From Leishmania donovani (Eukaryota > Euglenozoa > Kinetoplastea > Trypanosomatida > Trypanosomatidae), in the NCBI RefSeq assembly GCF_000227135.1, contig NC_018247.1, positions 241,675-305,674 on the forward strand: DNA of 64,000 nucleotides, written 5' to 3'. Below are positions 42,555-54,103 of the stretch, piece after piece. The position numbers were made by a program, and so were the translations under genes. Numbering within the stretch: position 1 is the stretch's first letter; each line of letters opens with the position of its first letter. A model generated the notes under the pieces. It made no database searches. It was not told the DNA's origin and worked only from the letters and a program-made list of their open reading frames with translations.

Positions 42555-45500
42555 GATCGCGCGTTCTTCGTTTTGCCTTCACTTTAAACACACAGGCATA
42601 CGCACACACACACGCGCGCGTGCCTCTCCTCTCTTCTCCCCTTCTCTCCTCTCCTATGTTTTATTTTAGTTCACTGGATCTCTTCTCCTGCGTCGTTTTC
42701 GTTTTTGTGTGTGTGTGTCCTTTTTTTGCTTGATTTTTTTTTGTTTCACAGGCTCGGTCGTGATGCACTCTCACTCCTTGATTGTTTCGTTTTATATCTG
42801 TGTGTGTGTACTTGCTTCTCGTGTATTGCTCACCGCGGTTCTTTTTATGCCTCTCCCTCCGGCAGCTCTTCGCGCTTTCCCTCTCTTCAGTTCTCTTCCA
42901 CTTGTGTGTGTGTGCGTTTGTGAGTGCGGGATATTGAGGGTGGAGGAGGGCGGAGGCGGTTGGTGTTGTTGTCTGTCGAAAGACAATTTCCTTTTTGCTT
43001 TTCGATTGGTTCTCTTCCCCACCCCTTACTTTTGGGGGACAGGGGTATTCCTTCTCCTGTGCGCGCTAGCAAGTGGGTGGGTGGAAAGGGGTACACCTGC
43101 CGCAGCGTATCTCTTCTCCCGCGCCGCCACCACCACCCACCCACACACTACCCCTTCTATGCACCTCTCTGGGTGTTTGTGTGTCTATCACACTGAGACA
43201 CACAAAAACACAGAGGCATCTGCCCTGTCACATGGGGGGGGGGGCTTCAAATGCTCCATGAGGGCAGGCAACGCTCACTGCGCTTTCTTTTATTTTTGTA
43301 GGTGTGTGCATGTGTGGTGATGTGAGCCGCTGTTGCTCTCTTTGCCCTCAGCGGATTCGAGTCCCTCGCTGCGCACATCTGCCCTTCTCCTTTGTTTCTC
43401 ATGCCTGTGACCGATAGCGTCGCTCTCCGCCTGCTACTCCGTCTGCACCCGTGTGCGTGTATGTGTGTGGACTCGCCGACTCTCACTCGCTCGCACCGAA
43501 TCCTCTAACCTCGGAAATGTTACCCATGAGTGACTGTGCGTGGACGAAAGACCGCGGTGATAGATCGTGCGTGAGTTGCTGCGCGCGTGTCAATCAACCT
43601 GGTGAAACGAGAAACCAAGACCGAGAGAAAGGAGAGCACGACGAGGAAAAAGAAAACAAGAAGGCATTTGTGAGATCATCAAGACTTTTTTTCTCTCTAC
43701 TTGTTTGCGTCGCTCCCTCTTGCGTGTCTGTCTGCCCCGCATAAATATCCACACACAGGCATCAGTGCCTGCGTCTGCGGGGATAGGCGGCGCTAAACGC
43801 ACCGAAACAGTCGTAGCCAAGCAGGAGAACATGTGATGATAAAAGGTATTCGAATGATGCCAGTGGAGCCATCCGCAGCGATGACAAAAAGTAGGCGCAG
43901 ACGGACAACACAAGACGACGGCAGAAAGAAAATGAAAAGAGCGCGATGACTGGCCACGATTAAAGAATTGAAAAGAAAAAGGTGAGGCGTATGAGTGTCT
44001 TTTGTTTGCTTTCGTCACCGCATGTATGTATGTGAGAGAGAGGGAAAGCGAGAAGGGGACAGACATCACGAAGGTTCTCGTTTTTTTTTCTCCGTCGTAC
44101 CCGCAAACGCCTCCGCAAATTCTCTCCTTGGTTTCCGAAGACATTCCTCACATGCGCACGATGCTATGAAGTTTCTCTTGGAGCATGTATCTTCTTCCGG
44201 TGTGCTGAGATGTCTCTCGCTCTCTCGTAGGTACCACAGCGCACCCCCTCGTCCTATTCTCCCGCGGTCGACACGACGCGCTGTTACATGGCGTATGTGA
44301 ATGGAGTAGGGGAGGGTCGTCACGCATGTGCACTCTTTCTGCGCTGTCCTCTTTTCGTTTGTTTTTCTTTGGTTTTCGCTGATGCCTCGTGTTGCACACC
44401 AGCTTAGCCCCTCCTTCTACAATGCGCTCCCCCGAACACTCATCCATCACACACACACACACATCACCTCTTTTACTGCCGAAGAGCGCCTCTCCTAACT
44501 TGTTCCTTTTTCTTGTTTTTGTTCTGGACGGCAATCCTCTTTTGCTGTGGCGCATCTTCCAGTGCTTTTCGCGCTTTTTATGCCTTTACAACCCACCGGC
44601 ACTTCTTTGGTTTTTTTTTCGCATGTTTCTTTGGTTTTCTCTGTGAATTGAACCGTCGTCTCGCTTTTTTTTTCCAGAGGAGGAGGGGGTTTTTGTGGTC
44701 GTCGTTGTCGTTCATTGTCAAGTGTGCTTCAATGTTTTTCTCTCCACTAGCGCGCAAACATCAGCCTCTCGTTCTCCCTTTCCTCCTTCCTCTCATCTCC
44801 GTACCGAGAGCTTTTCCCCATGGAGGCGGATCGCGATTTATTGCGCACGCCCGCGTGCGCGCGCTTGACTTCTCGGTTTGGACGTGGACTGTGGCACGTT
44901 CGGACCCTATAAGCGTGTACACATTTATGCTCCCCTGAAAAAGGGGAGCGATCTCGAGTCTTCTGCCCACCCGCCACACGCACACACACACACACGCACA
45001 CCTTCCCTTCATCCGCCGATCTTTCAGTGTCATGTGCACAGAGACAGGCACGAAGACCCACAACGCCCTAAGTGGCCTGTTAGCTGGTCTCCTTCCTCTC
45101 TGCTTTGCCTTCTTTGTGTGCGTGTGTGTCCTCCTTGTTGATCTTACCCTCTCGGTGTGTATATCTGTATCTGAGCGTGTGTGTGTGTGTGTGTGTGTGT
45201 GGCTACGTAACTGGGTCGCCGAGCTCTTTTCTCTGTGTTTGCTTCTTTATAGTTCGAAAGCAAAGAACTTCTTTTTCCTCGCACTGCTGCACCGTGGTAG
45301 TTAAGTCGCTCCTTCCCTTTCTCCTGTGGCTCCCGCGTGTTCTCCTCATATTACCTATTATTGCTAGCACCACCTCCACTACTCTCTTTCTCTGTCTGTC
45401 AGTGTACCTGTTCTACGGGGTGCGAGAAGATGGATTCAGGGGGTTTTGTTTGTTTTGTCTCCTTCACCGTGCGCATCTGGCCACCGCTTCTCAGCCGCCA

Positions 45501-45787
45501 GGCGGGCATCCCCCCAAAATCGCGGTGCAGGATGCGGCACGCCACAACGAGAGGTACTCGACGGCCACCGTTCCACACCAATGAGCAAGGATTCTGAGCT
45601 CACCGAGGGACAGGAGTCCACCGTCGCCCAGCTCCATACGGGTCGCATGGAGTGCGGATGCTGCGCTGGCTGCTCCTCCGCTAGCATCGTGGTACTCCCC
45701 CCCCCCGCCCCCGCGTGATTCTGCTATGAGAGCGTCCGCTCTGGCGCTGCGCCGAAGACGCTACGCGAGATTTGCGGATCGCTCGAG
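41511..45787 (+). other. Spacer after paralogue 2, left of the assembly gap
   Basis: CT- and T-rich DNA with (TG)n at 41,945-41,971, a compound array at 42,472-42,553, and one at 45,177-45,201. Purine-rich patches lie at about 41,720-41,770 and 43,590-43,990. From about 45,460 to the gap the sequence becomes GC-rich and non-repetitive, with coding-like codon use in short frames (for example 45,581-45,718). No gene confirmed. Confidence 0.65.
42472..42553. repeat. Compound (TG)n array
   Basis: Two TG arrays (42,472-42,498 and 42,521-42,553) separated by a diverged stretch of the same character. It is the longest TG array in the window. Confidence 0.95.
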
Positions 45788-46835
45788 NNNNNNNNNNNNN
45801 NNNNNNNNNNNNNNNNNNNNNNNNNNNNNNNNNNNNNNNNNNNNNNNNNNNNNNNNNNNNNNNNNNNNNNNNNNNNNNNNNNNNNNNNNNNNNNNNNNNN
45901 NNNNNNNNNNNNNNNNNNNNNNNNNNNNNNNNNNNNNNNNNNNNNNNNNNNNNNNNNNNNNNNNNNNNNNNNNNNNNNNNNNNNNNNNNNNNNNNNNNNN
46001 NNNNNNNNNNNNNNNNNNNNNNNNNNNNNNNNNNNNNNNNNNNNNNNNNNNNNNNNNNNNNNNNNNNNNNNNNNNNNNNNNNNNNNNNNNNNNNNNNNNN
46101 NNNNNNNNNNNNNNNNNNNNNNNNNNNNNNNNNNNNNNNNNNNNNNNNNNNNNNNNNNNNNNNNNNNNNNNNNNNNNNNNNNNNNNNNNNNNNNNNNNNN
46201 NNNNNNNNNNNNNNNNNNNNNNNNNNNNNNNNNNNNNNNNNNNNNNNNNNNNNNNNNNNNNNNNNNNNNNNNNNNNNNNNNNNNNNNNNNNNNNNNNNNN
46301 NNNNNNNNNNNNNNNNNNNNNNNNNNNNNNNNNNNNNNNNNNNNNNNNNNNNNNNNNNNNNNNNNNNNNNNNNNNNNNNNNNNNNNNNNNNNNNNNNNNN
46401 NNNNNNNNNNNNNNNNNNNNNNNNNNNNNNNNNNNNNNNNNNNNNNNNNNNNNNNNNNNNNNNNNNNNNNNNNNNNNNNNNNNNNNNNNNNNNNNNNNNN
46501 NNNNNNNNNNNNNNNNNNNNNNNNNNNNNNNNNNNNNNNNNNNNNNNNNNNNNNNNNNNNNNNNNNNNNNNNNNNNNNNNNNNNNNNNNNNNNNNNNNNN
46601 NNNNNNNNNNNNNNNNNNNNNNNNNNNGCCCTCGAGCAGGACCCTGGACGCGGCCCGCACAGGTCAAGGCATGCAGTTCACGCAAGGCCGCCTGGCGCCG
46701 GTCGCGCAGCACGTACCTGACGAAGGGCTGAGGGAGGAGAGGGCGAGCCCGCACGACGCACGGCCCCGATTCGACGGCAGGGCGGTTCGTTCTAGAGGGT
46801 CGGGGATGGTGCCGTGGTGCAGCAGGGCCAGGTGA
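45726..46835 (+). other. Possible gene spanning the assembly gap
   Basis: An ATG at 45,726 opens an Arg/Ala-rich frame (ALALRRRRYARF) that runs into the Ns. On the right flank the matching frame stays open to a TGA at 46,833-46,835, with third-position G/C around 80 percent, as in real genes here. Frame agreement depends on the gap size (840) being exact, which is often only an estimate. The opposite strand of the right flank is also open, so strand is uncertain. A nearby 45-codon frame (45,581-45,718) ends just after a poly-C run where a length error could shift the frame. Confidence 0.25.
45788..46627. other. Assembly gap (840 Ns)
   Basis: Unresolved bases seen directly. GC-rich, non-repetitive flanks on both sides suggest that what is missing is not just more simple sequence; a repeated or GC-rich gene is possible. 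Confidence 0.99.
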
Positions 46836-49329
46836 GCGGTGGTTGCCTGCATCTATCGGCTGACTTGTACGTGGTGGGATGGGCGCGTGGGAAGATATGT
46901 GAAACGAGCAAAAAAAAAAAGGATGTTGTGTGTGCGTTCGCCTGTGTGTGCGTGTGCGTGTCTTTACGTTGAGCAGATGTGTTTTGTTTTCTTGTTCGTT
47001 GACAAACATGTACACACTTGTTCATATGTTAGCCGCTCGTGTCTTCTCTCTCTCCCTCGCCTTTTCCTGTATGCGAGCGATACGTAAAGTAATATGTATG
47101 CGCGGGCTGTTTTCTGTCGTTTGCCTAATCTGTGCTGTTTTCGTTTTTGTTTGGATTTCCATCAGAATCTCCGTCTCCGCTGTTCCGCCGCCCCCCCCCC
47201 CTCTGCCTTTAGCTTCCCTGCCTCCCGTTTTTCCCTTTACTTTCCCCGCCTGTATGTATGCACTTGTGTGTTTAACGGATAGGACGTGGTTCACGCGTCT
47301 CGTGTCTGCACCCTTTCGGGGTCTTCATCTCTCTACTCCCCCTCTCCCCTCCCCTCCATTTCTTCGATAGTGTTTCCTCTTTCATTTTTCCTCCTCCTCC
47401 CTCCTTCCCTCTTCCTGTCCGCCACCACCACCACCACCACCCTCTTTCTTCCACTCTTCCTCCTCCTCTTTCACCTCTCTCGCGCGCTCTCTCTGTATGT
47501 CGTTCTCTCCTTCTCGTACTGTTTGCTCTTTTTTTTCCTTTCTTCTCGTTTTCTGTGTTGCTCGCGACGCGTCTCTGTTTCGCTTCTTTGGGGGTATTTG
47601 TGTCTGCTTGTGTGTGTGTGCGTGTAGTAGAGTCTTCCCGCCCCCCCCTCCTCAAGTTGAATGCTCACCCCTCCGCTCCGCTCCCCCTTCATCTTTCTCG
47701 CCTCGCCACCACTTCGCTTGTCTTCCTTGCCTCTCTCTGTCTCTTTCGGAACAACAAGTTCCGTGCGATGTCTGTGCTTTTTTGTGTAAGCGTGCGTGGA
47801 GGGGGAAGGGTGCGTGGTTGCGCTGGAGGTCGCGGCAGGGTTACGACCTACGCGGAAGACCTCTAACCAGCCAAAGCAGTCGGTCGCAAGTGCCATCACA
47901 GATCGTCACCGCCGCCTCTTTTATGTTTTATTTTCTTTGACACTCGCTCATGCGCGTATGTGTGCATGCGGTGTGTGCTCGTACATGAGCGAGACCGAGT
48001 ACGTACCCCAAGTACCTTCTCCTATCAGCACAACACACGTGCGTCGCTCTTTTTCTCCTCACCATACAGACCCTTCTCTACCTCCTTGAAGGCGATGTGC
48101 AATTTGACTACACACGCGAAACAAATGCCTGAAGAAAGCAACAAAAAAAAAAGAGAGAAGGATTGCTGCTCCGTTACGGCAGCTTAACTCACCGCCGCGC
48201 TTGCTATATCAATCTACATGGATGTATCTCTGCGTGTCTTTGTTGAAATGTCCCTCACCTGGAGTTTATGCATGCATCACGAGCTTAACCACACATTGAA
48301 ACCCCGACTCGCTCTCCTCCAAAGGCATACGAAAAGAATCTCAGTGTGTTACAGGAAGTGTGCGATCGCGCACTGCTTTGGTCGGCCTCTCTCCCTACCC
48401 CCTCCCCTCCCCACCACCCCCAACACTGCACACACAGATACACACCCAGCTTAATTGGTTGTCTTCGTGATGTGCGTACTTCCACGCGGTTCTGTACTTG
48501 CTGCATGAGTATATTAACTCCCTCTCTTCGTGATGTGCCTCTTCACCACTATTCGTTCGCCTTGTTCACAAGCTACGAACTCACTTTTTTTCTCCCCCTC
48601 CACGCGCAACCAACATAGTTCTTTTTATTGCTTCTCCTTTCTCCCTGCTCCTGTCTCTGCCGAGGCTCGATCTGCCAGCCTCTTCTTGTTCGCCTATCTC
48701 TTTTTCTCGGACTGTCTGCCCGCTCCCTCCTTCCCAGGATGATCGGCTCATCCCTTCTCTCGAGTCTTTTGCTGCCTCCATCTTGGGCTTCTCCCTTCTC
48801 CCTCTGCCTGTGGTGCACCTTGTGTGCACATGTGTTCCAGCTTTCTTGTGCGTGTGTGTGTGTGTGTGTGTGTTGGTCCGTGCGTCTTGCTCTCCTCTCA
48901 TTTCTCTTTAGCGTCGAAGTTGTGCAGCATGTGTCAAAACAAGAACAAAAAGTTTGAAGGGCACGCTATGCGATCGAGTGACGGACTTCTTTCCCCTGTC
49001 CTTCCTGATGTTAGGATTGTGTTGCAGTTATGCGGAGAGAGCGAGAGAGCAGGAGCGATGCGGAAGGGACAGCTGCACAGGGAAGGTGAGAGAGAGGGAC
49101 AGCATGTTCGAGGGAAAACAACACACGCACATGAATGTGTATACATCCCATCTGCAAGCAGAAACTGACACGTTTTTTATTCGCTTCCTTTCTGCGCTTG
49201 CACGCAAAGGCACTTCTCTCTCTCGCACGTCCTCTTTCACTTTACCGGCGGGCTGCCCCCTTTCCTTGCCCTCCTCCTCTCCCAACAGCTTCTCACGTTC
49301 GTACTCGTTGAACAGCCTCTGCGAGTGCC

Positions 49330-49353
49330 TCCCATCCCATCCCATCCCATCCC
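49330..49353. repeat. Short CCCAT tandem repeat
   Basis: Four adjacent CCCAT units plus a partial one, seen directly in the spacer between paralogues 2 and 3. Confidence 0.9.
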
Positions 49354-49996
49354 TGGTGCTCTTTGCTCCCTGTGGCTCGTCTGAGCCACCTTCCCATTTT
49401 TTTTTCTTTGCGTGTGGCTCGATCTCTTTCCTCTGCCCCCAACGATGCTCTTCCGTTTTCTCTCTCTCTCTGGCGTTCTCCCCTCTTACCTCCACATCTC
49501 CCTCATGGCACCCCTACGCCATCCCATGGGCCTCCCCCTCTTCCCTCCCTCCTTTCACCCCTCTCCCCCTCTTTGTATCTCCACCTCATCTTGTCTACTC
49601 TCACGGTCTCGCCCTGAGCTACGTGTGTGTGTGTGTGTGTGTGTGTATGCCTGTGTGAGTGTGCCTACCCGTTATGGGCACTGCATAGCACGAAAAGAGA
49701 TACGCAATACTGCAACTACACAGAGACACACACACACACACAGAGAGAGCGAGAGACGCGGAGATACCGGCATCGCATGCCACTGTTGCTGTTTTGGTTG
49801 TTGATATATTTTGTCCTGTGCGCATGTGTGTCCGTGTGTACGTAAAGGTGAATGCAGCACCAATGTAAAAAAAAAAGGAGATGCACCTCTCATTGGGCGG
49901 GGCACACCACGTGTGTGTTTTTCTTTTTGTTTTGAGCACGTGTGTATAATTGCCTGTACCCCCTCCTCCCTTGCTCCTACCTCGTCTTGTTTTCGT

Positions 49997-50022
49997 CCCC
50001 ACCCACCCACCCACCCACCCCC
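49997..50022 (-). repeat. CCCA tandem repeat with G-quadruplex potential on the minus strand
   Basis: Six C-runs of three or more spaced by single A bases. The complement is a textbook G-quadruplex pattern with one-base loops. It lies on the template strand if transcription runs left to right. Confidence 0.85.
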
Positions 50023-52443
50023 TTTTTTGTTGTTGTTCGAGTGCGATCGTTTTGGTGTTCTTCACCGCTACCGCCATCACCGACACCGTTTATTTTTGTT
50101 GTATGTGTTTCCGCCTCGCGTCCCCCTCCCTCCCTCCAATGAAAAGACGCGATTACCGCACGATTTTGTTTGCTCTTTGTTGACTGTTTTTTTTTAGTGG
50201 ATGCGTGCTCCATGTAAGCGGGTCGTTCGGTGTTTGGTGCGAGTTCTTGCATGTTAGCTCTCTCTCCTCTCAGGCGCCGCCCCCCCCCCTCCCCTCCCTC
50301 CCTCTTCATGAACACTCAAGCGCACGCAAAGGCACGCACACCCACGCCCTCTTGACGCATGTCGTTGAGGAGCAGTGGCTCTTCCTAGCCGTCTTTCTTA
50401 TCTTCTCCCATTTCTTTCCTCTCTCTTCCCTTTCTCTTTTCTCTTGTGGAAGTGTGTCGCGGAGTGGCGTGTGTGTGTGTTCGTAGAGAAACGAGAAAAG
50501 GCAAAGCCAGAGGGCAGGCCGACTCTGACGTTATTACAGGAACGTGGAGCCGTTGTATCTGTTTCTTTCGTGTATTTTTTTTTAAGGTGCGTGTGCGTGT
50601 GCCTGTGCGTGTGTGTGTGCGTAGAGGGAAGGTGGGATGGTCTCTAGCGCAATGCTGCCTTGCTGCTTAATGCTAGTGTGACTGTGAGTCTGGGTGTGAG
50701 CTTTTTGGTTTCTGCTCTTTTTTTCGTAGTGAGATGCTCTTGCATTTTCTTTTTGTGTGTGTGTGTGTGTGTGCCCACATCTCCCTCAATGTGAAAACGA
50801 ATGTGTCTCCCCCTCCCTTTGGCGAGTTCTTCTTCCTTGTGGTGTGTGTGTGGGTGTGTGTGTGACTCCCTCTCCTTGTGCTCCGACAGTATACAGAAAA
50901 GCGGCTCACAGACACCCACCAAGAGGTAAGCCGTGCCTGAAGGGTGATAAGAAACGAAAGGGAACAGAAGTACGCGCTGAATGCCATGGAATTGGGTGAA
51001 GGTTGTATGGCTGCACGGTGCGTCTCTTTTCGACTTATTTTTGTGTCGGTGTGCGCACTACCCCTGCCCCGCGCCCCCCCCCCTACCCCTCCTCCTTCTC
51101 CCTCCGACTCCAGAGGAAAAAAAAGAAGAGCAATTCGCGCCGCGCGCGGTGTCGATGCCATCTCTCCCTCCCTCCCTCCTGCTCATCTTGTTCATGTCCT
51201 TCATCTTTGCTTTCTGTGTGTGTGTTTTGTTTTGCTTCTCATTCCCGACCCCAACCCCCTCCCCTCCCCCTTACCCTTTTGTCTCCATCGAGGTGGTCAC
51301 TTGCTGCTGCGTCTCCCCTGTAGCGAGCTCGCTCCCCTCGCTTTTTTCCCTTTCTTGCTGTTGTGCGCATCGCTTGCGCTTCTTCGCTTTTTTCTCTTCC
51401 GTTGAAGTAGGAGACAGCGTCGCGTAGCTCTGTGAACGTAGTCTTCTGTGAAACGGAAGCGTTCAGGGTCGAAGGCGGTGCAGCAGCTGCGCGGGACGAA
51501 GTGGAAGGCGCACACGTTACAGACAGAGGCACCGATGCACTCCTCCTGGTGCGCACACCGTGGTGCTCTTTTCTGCTTTTCCTCTCGCGTGTCTGTTTCC
51601 GTGCGTTGGTGCCCGACGTGAATGGGGCAGGCGTCGTTTCACGCTTGGTGCTCGCCTGCTGCCCTCTTTCTCTGTCTTCTGACTCTTCGAACGACGTATG
51701 GCATCTTGCACTCGTCGAGGATGGGCCCGTCACGCCCATCTAGACAGCAACGCACAAAGAAAATGTGGAAAAAACATAAAGGAGGCATCTGTGTTAGTGC
51801 ACTCGTAAAGAGAGAGAGGGAGGGAGACAGTTCGTGGCGGTCGTTCTAGGTGTTAGTGGCGCGCCGTCGGCAGGCAAGCACATATCGATGGAAGCGACAA
51901 GATGTACAGAACGAAAAAAAGCAACGGAGAAATGTTTTTTTTTTGTTTCTTTAGGAGTCCAAGGTAGCTGCAAGAGAAGCTCTCACGCGTGAGGCGGCGG
52001 AAGCGTAAGCACACGAGCACGCACGTACGATGGAATGAGTGGCGCTACGTGGACTTCTGTGTGTGTGTGTGTGTGAATCTGTATTCTTTCCCAGTCGTCT
52101 TCGCTTCCATTTCTTCCATTAAGAAACCGAAACGCCCATCACAGGAGCTGACCGCCACGCACGCATGTATATGAACAAAAAAAAAGAAAACGGACAAAAA
52201 AAGCGTGCGCTGAACTGTGATGTCTCTTTTAAAAAAAAAAAACCACACAAGCCGGCACATATGTGCGTTGTTTTTTTGTTGTTGTTTTTGTCCTTTTTTC
52301 TTTTTTTCGCTGTAGTGCCGTCGTTGTCGTTTTTTCATGCTGTGTGTTCCGTTGTTTTGAAAATAAAACGAAGAGATCTAATCAGGAAGGGCAGACGAAG
52401 GAAAACGAAGAACAAGAAAAGAAAGCGACGCAAGGCGCGCACC

Positions 52444-52968
52444 ATGAGCAGAGGGAATCGTGGAAAGAAGAAGGACACCGCGTTGCTGTTCTTGCTCTTT
52501 GCTCGTCGGCTCTCTTCGCCTTCCTTTCGTGTGCCAACGGAAAAGGACAACGAACAGCAACGACAGCGGGAAAAAAAAAAAGAATGGGCTACACGAAGAA
52601 ACACGGAAACTCTCGCAAAGGTCCGCCAGAGCGGATCACGTCATGCGATGAGGTTTCGAGGGAGGGGTGCTGGCGGCGGTGGAAGAAAGGCAGTGAAAAA
52701 AAAAAAGCATGTCGCGCACGGCACCGAGAAAGAATGCCCCGCTCCATCAGCCCTCCCTAATGGCGACAAGGACGAGGAACTGCTCCTCTCTCCACCTCCT
52801 TTGCCCTCAGCCCTTGAATGCCTCGCTGCCGTCGTCCCCATCCGCTGCTCAGCTGTCTCCAATTCGCATGCGCTCCTATTGATCAACCTTCTCGTCTGCC
52901 CTCTCACCCTCCCTTCGACGACGACAAACACGCACAAACGCACCACCACCACCACAACAACAACATGA
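52444..52968 (+). other. Weak ORF candidate in an A-rich island
   Basis: A 174-codon ATG frame. The first half is Lys/Arg-rich because of local purine runs. The middle (ALPNGDKDEELLLSPPPLPS) and the hydrophobic stretch after it read more like protein, then it ends in poly-Thr from ACC/ACA repeats. No family recognised. Confidence 0.15.
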
Positions 52969-53433
52969 TCAACTACAACACCACGTGAAAAAAACCTCCT
53001 CAAAGAGCGAAAGCGAAGCAGCCTTCCCTCCCAAACCACAAGACACAGTTTGAGCAGCCATCTACCTTACACGGAATCAAAACAAAAAGGAGAAACGCTT
53101 TCACGGGCTTGCGTCTCTCTCCTCTATCCTCTCTGCTTGTGGTTACTGCGTTCAGCCGTCTGTCTTCCTCCTCCTTGTTATTGTTCTCTCTTTCTCTCTA
53201 TCCAAGCACATTCTTCGCCGTCATCTCCTGTGCCACTATTTCTTCCCTTTCCTTCCGATCCACTCGTAGCACACACACACCGACACACCTGTACGCGCAC
53301 ACATACGCTAACGCAAACACAGGAGCCAACCCGCACGGGTATATTGTTGCGGTGGCCGCACAGCAGTACAACAGCAAAAAGGAAGGCCGCGCAAAACCAT
53401 CAACGGTGTGTCTGCGCCTGCGTTTTTCGCTCG

Positions 53434-53479
53434 CCCTCCCTCCCTCCCTCCCTCCCACCCACCCACTCACCCCCCCCTC
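53434..53479 (-). repeat. CCCT/CCCA repeat with G-quadruplex potential
   Basis: Successive CCCT then CCCA units followed by a poly-C run, seen directly. The minus strand can form stacked G-tetrads. Confidence 0.85.
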
Positions 53480-54066
53480 CTTTACCGGGAAGAATATCTG
53501 AAGAGAAAGAAGCAACGCCCCCAGACGCATCTGCATAGCAAGGTCAGAAATACACCAATACACAACAAGAAAAAAAAAACAGCGAAACTGAAAAGGCTCA
53601 CAATACAGGAGCAGCAACGTACAGCGCCAAGGAGAAAAAGAGAAAGAAAGATTCTGAGCACGCTTGTGGAGCACGAGAAGAGGAGGAAAGGGGAACAACA
53701 ACAGAAAAAAAGGCACACCGATAACGAAATCAACTTTGGCGGGAAAAAAAAAGAGAAAGAGCGAAAGAGAACACTCTTACACAAAAATCAGCTTTCTATA
53801 TTCAAAAAAAAAAATCGTTGGTGTTATGTGTGTGTGTCTGTGTGTGTGCGTGGGTGCGTGTCTCTAAGCTCCTTTCTTTTTTTCGCTTGGTCTCTCCTCT
53901 TGTCCCTATGACATGTTCTTTGTTTTTTGTTGTTTTTCTTTTCTCACACTCTCTCACTCCTTTTCTTCACTGTCTTTGACACCCAAAAAAAAATCTTTCA
54001 CGACCTCTCTCTTGCGACATATTCCGTATCTCTCCCTCCCTCCCTCCCTCCCTCCTCTGCCTCCGC

Positions 54067-54103
54067 TGTGTGTGTGTGTGTGTGTGTGCGTGTGCGTGTG
54101 TGT
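54067..54103. repeat. (TG)n microsatellite with CG interruptions
   Basis: Alternating TG with two CG variants, preceded by a CCCT repeat at about 54,033-54,054. Confidence 0.9.

Noticed and set aside
43361..43383. TTCGAGTCC resembling a tRNA T-loop
   Set aside because: Flanking bases do not form the five-pair T-stem, and no acceptor, D or anticodon arms are found nearby.
54028..54056. Regular CCCT repeat considered as a CRISPR or telomere-like array
   Set aside because: Unit is 4 bases with no spacers, and it is not the TTAGGG telomere unit; simple microsatellite only.
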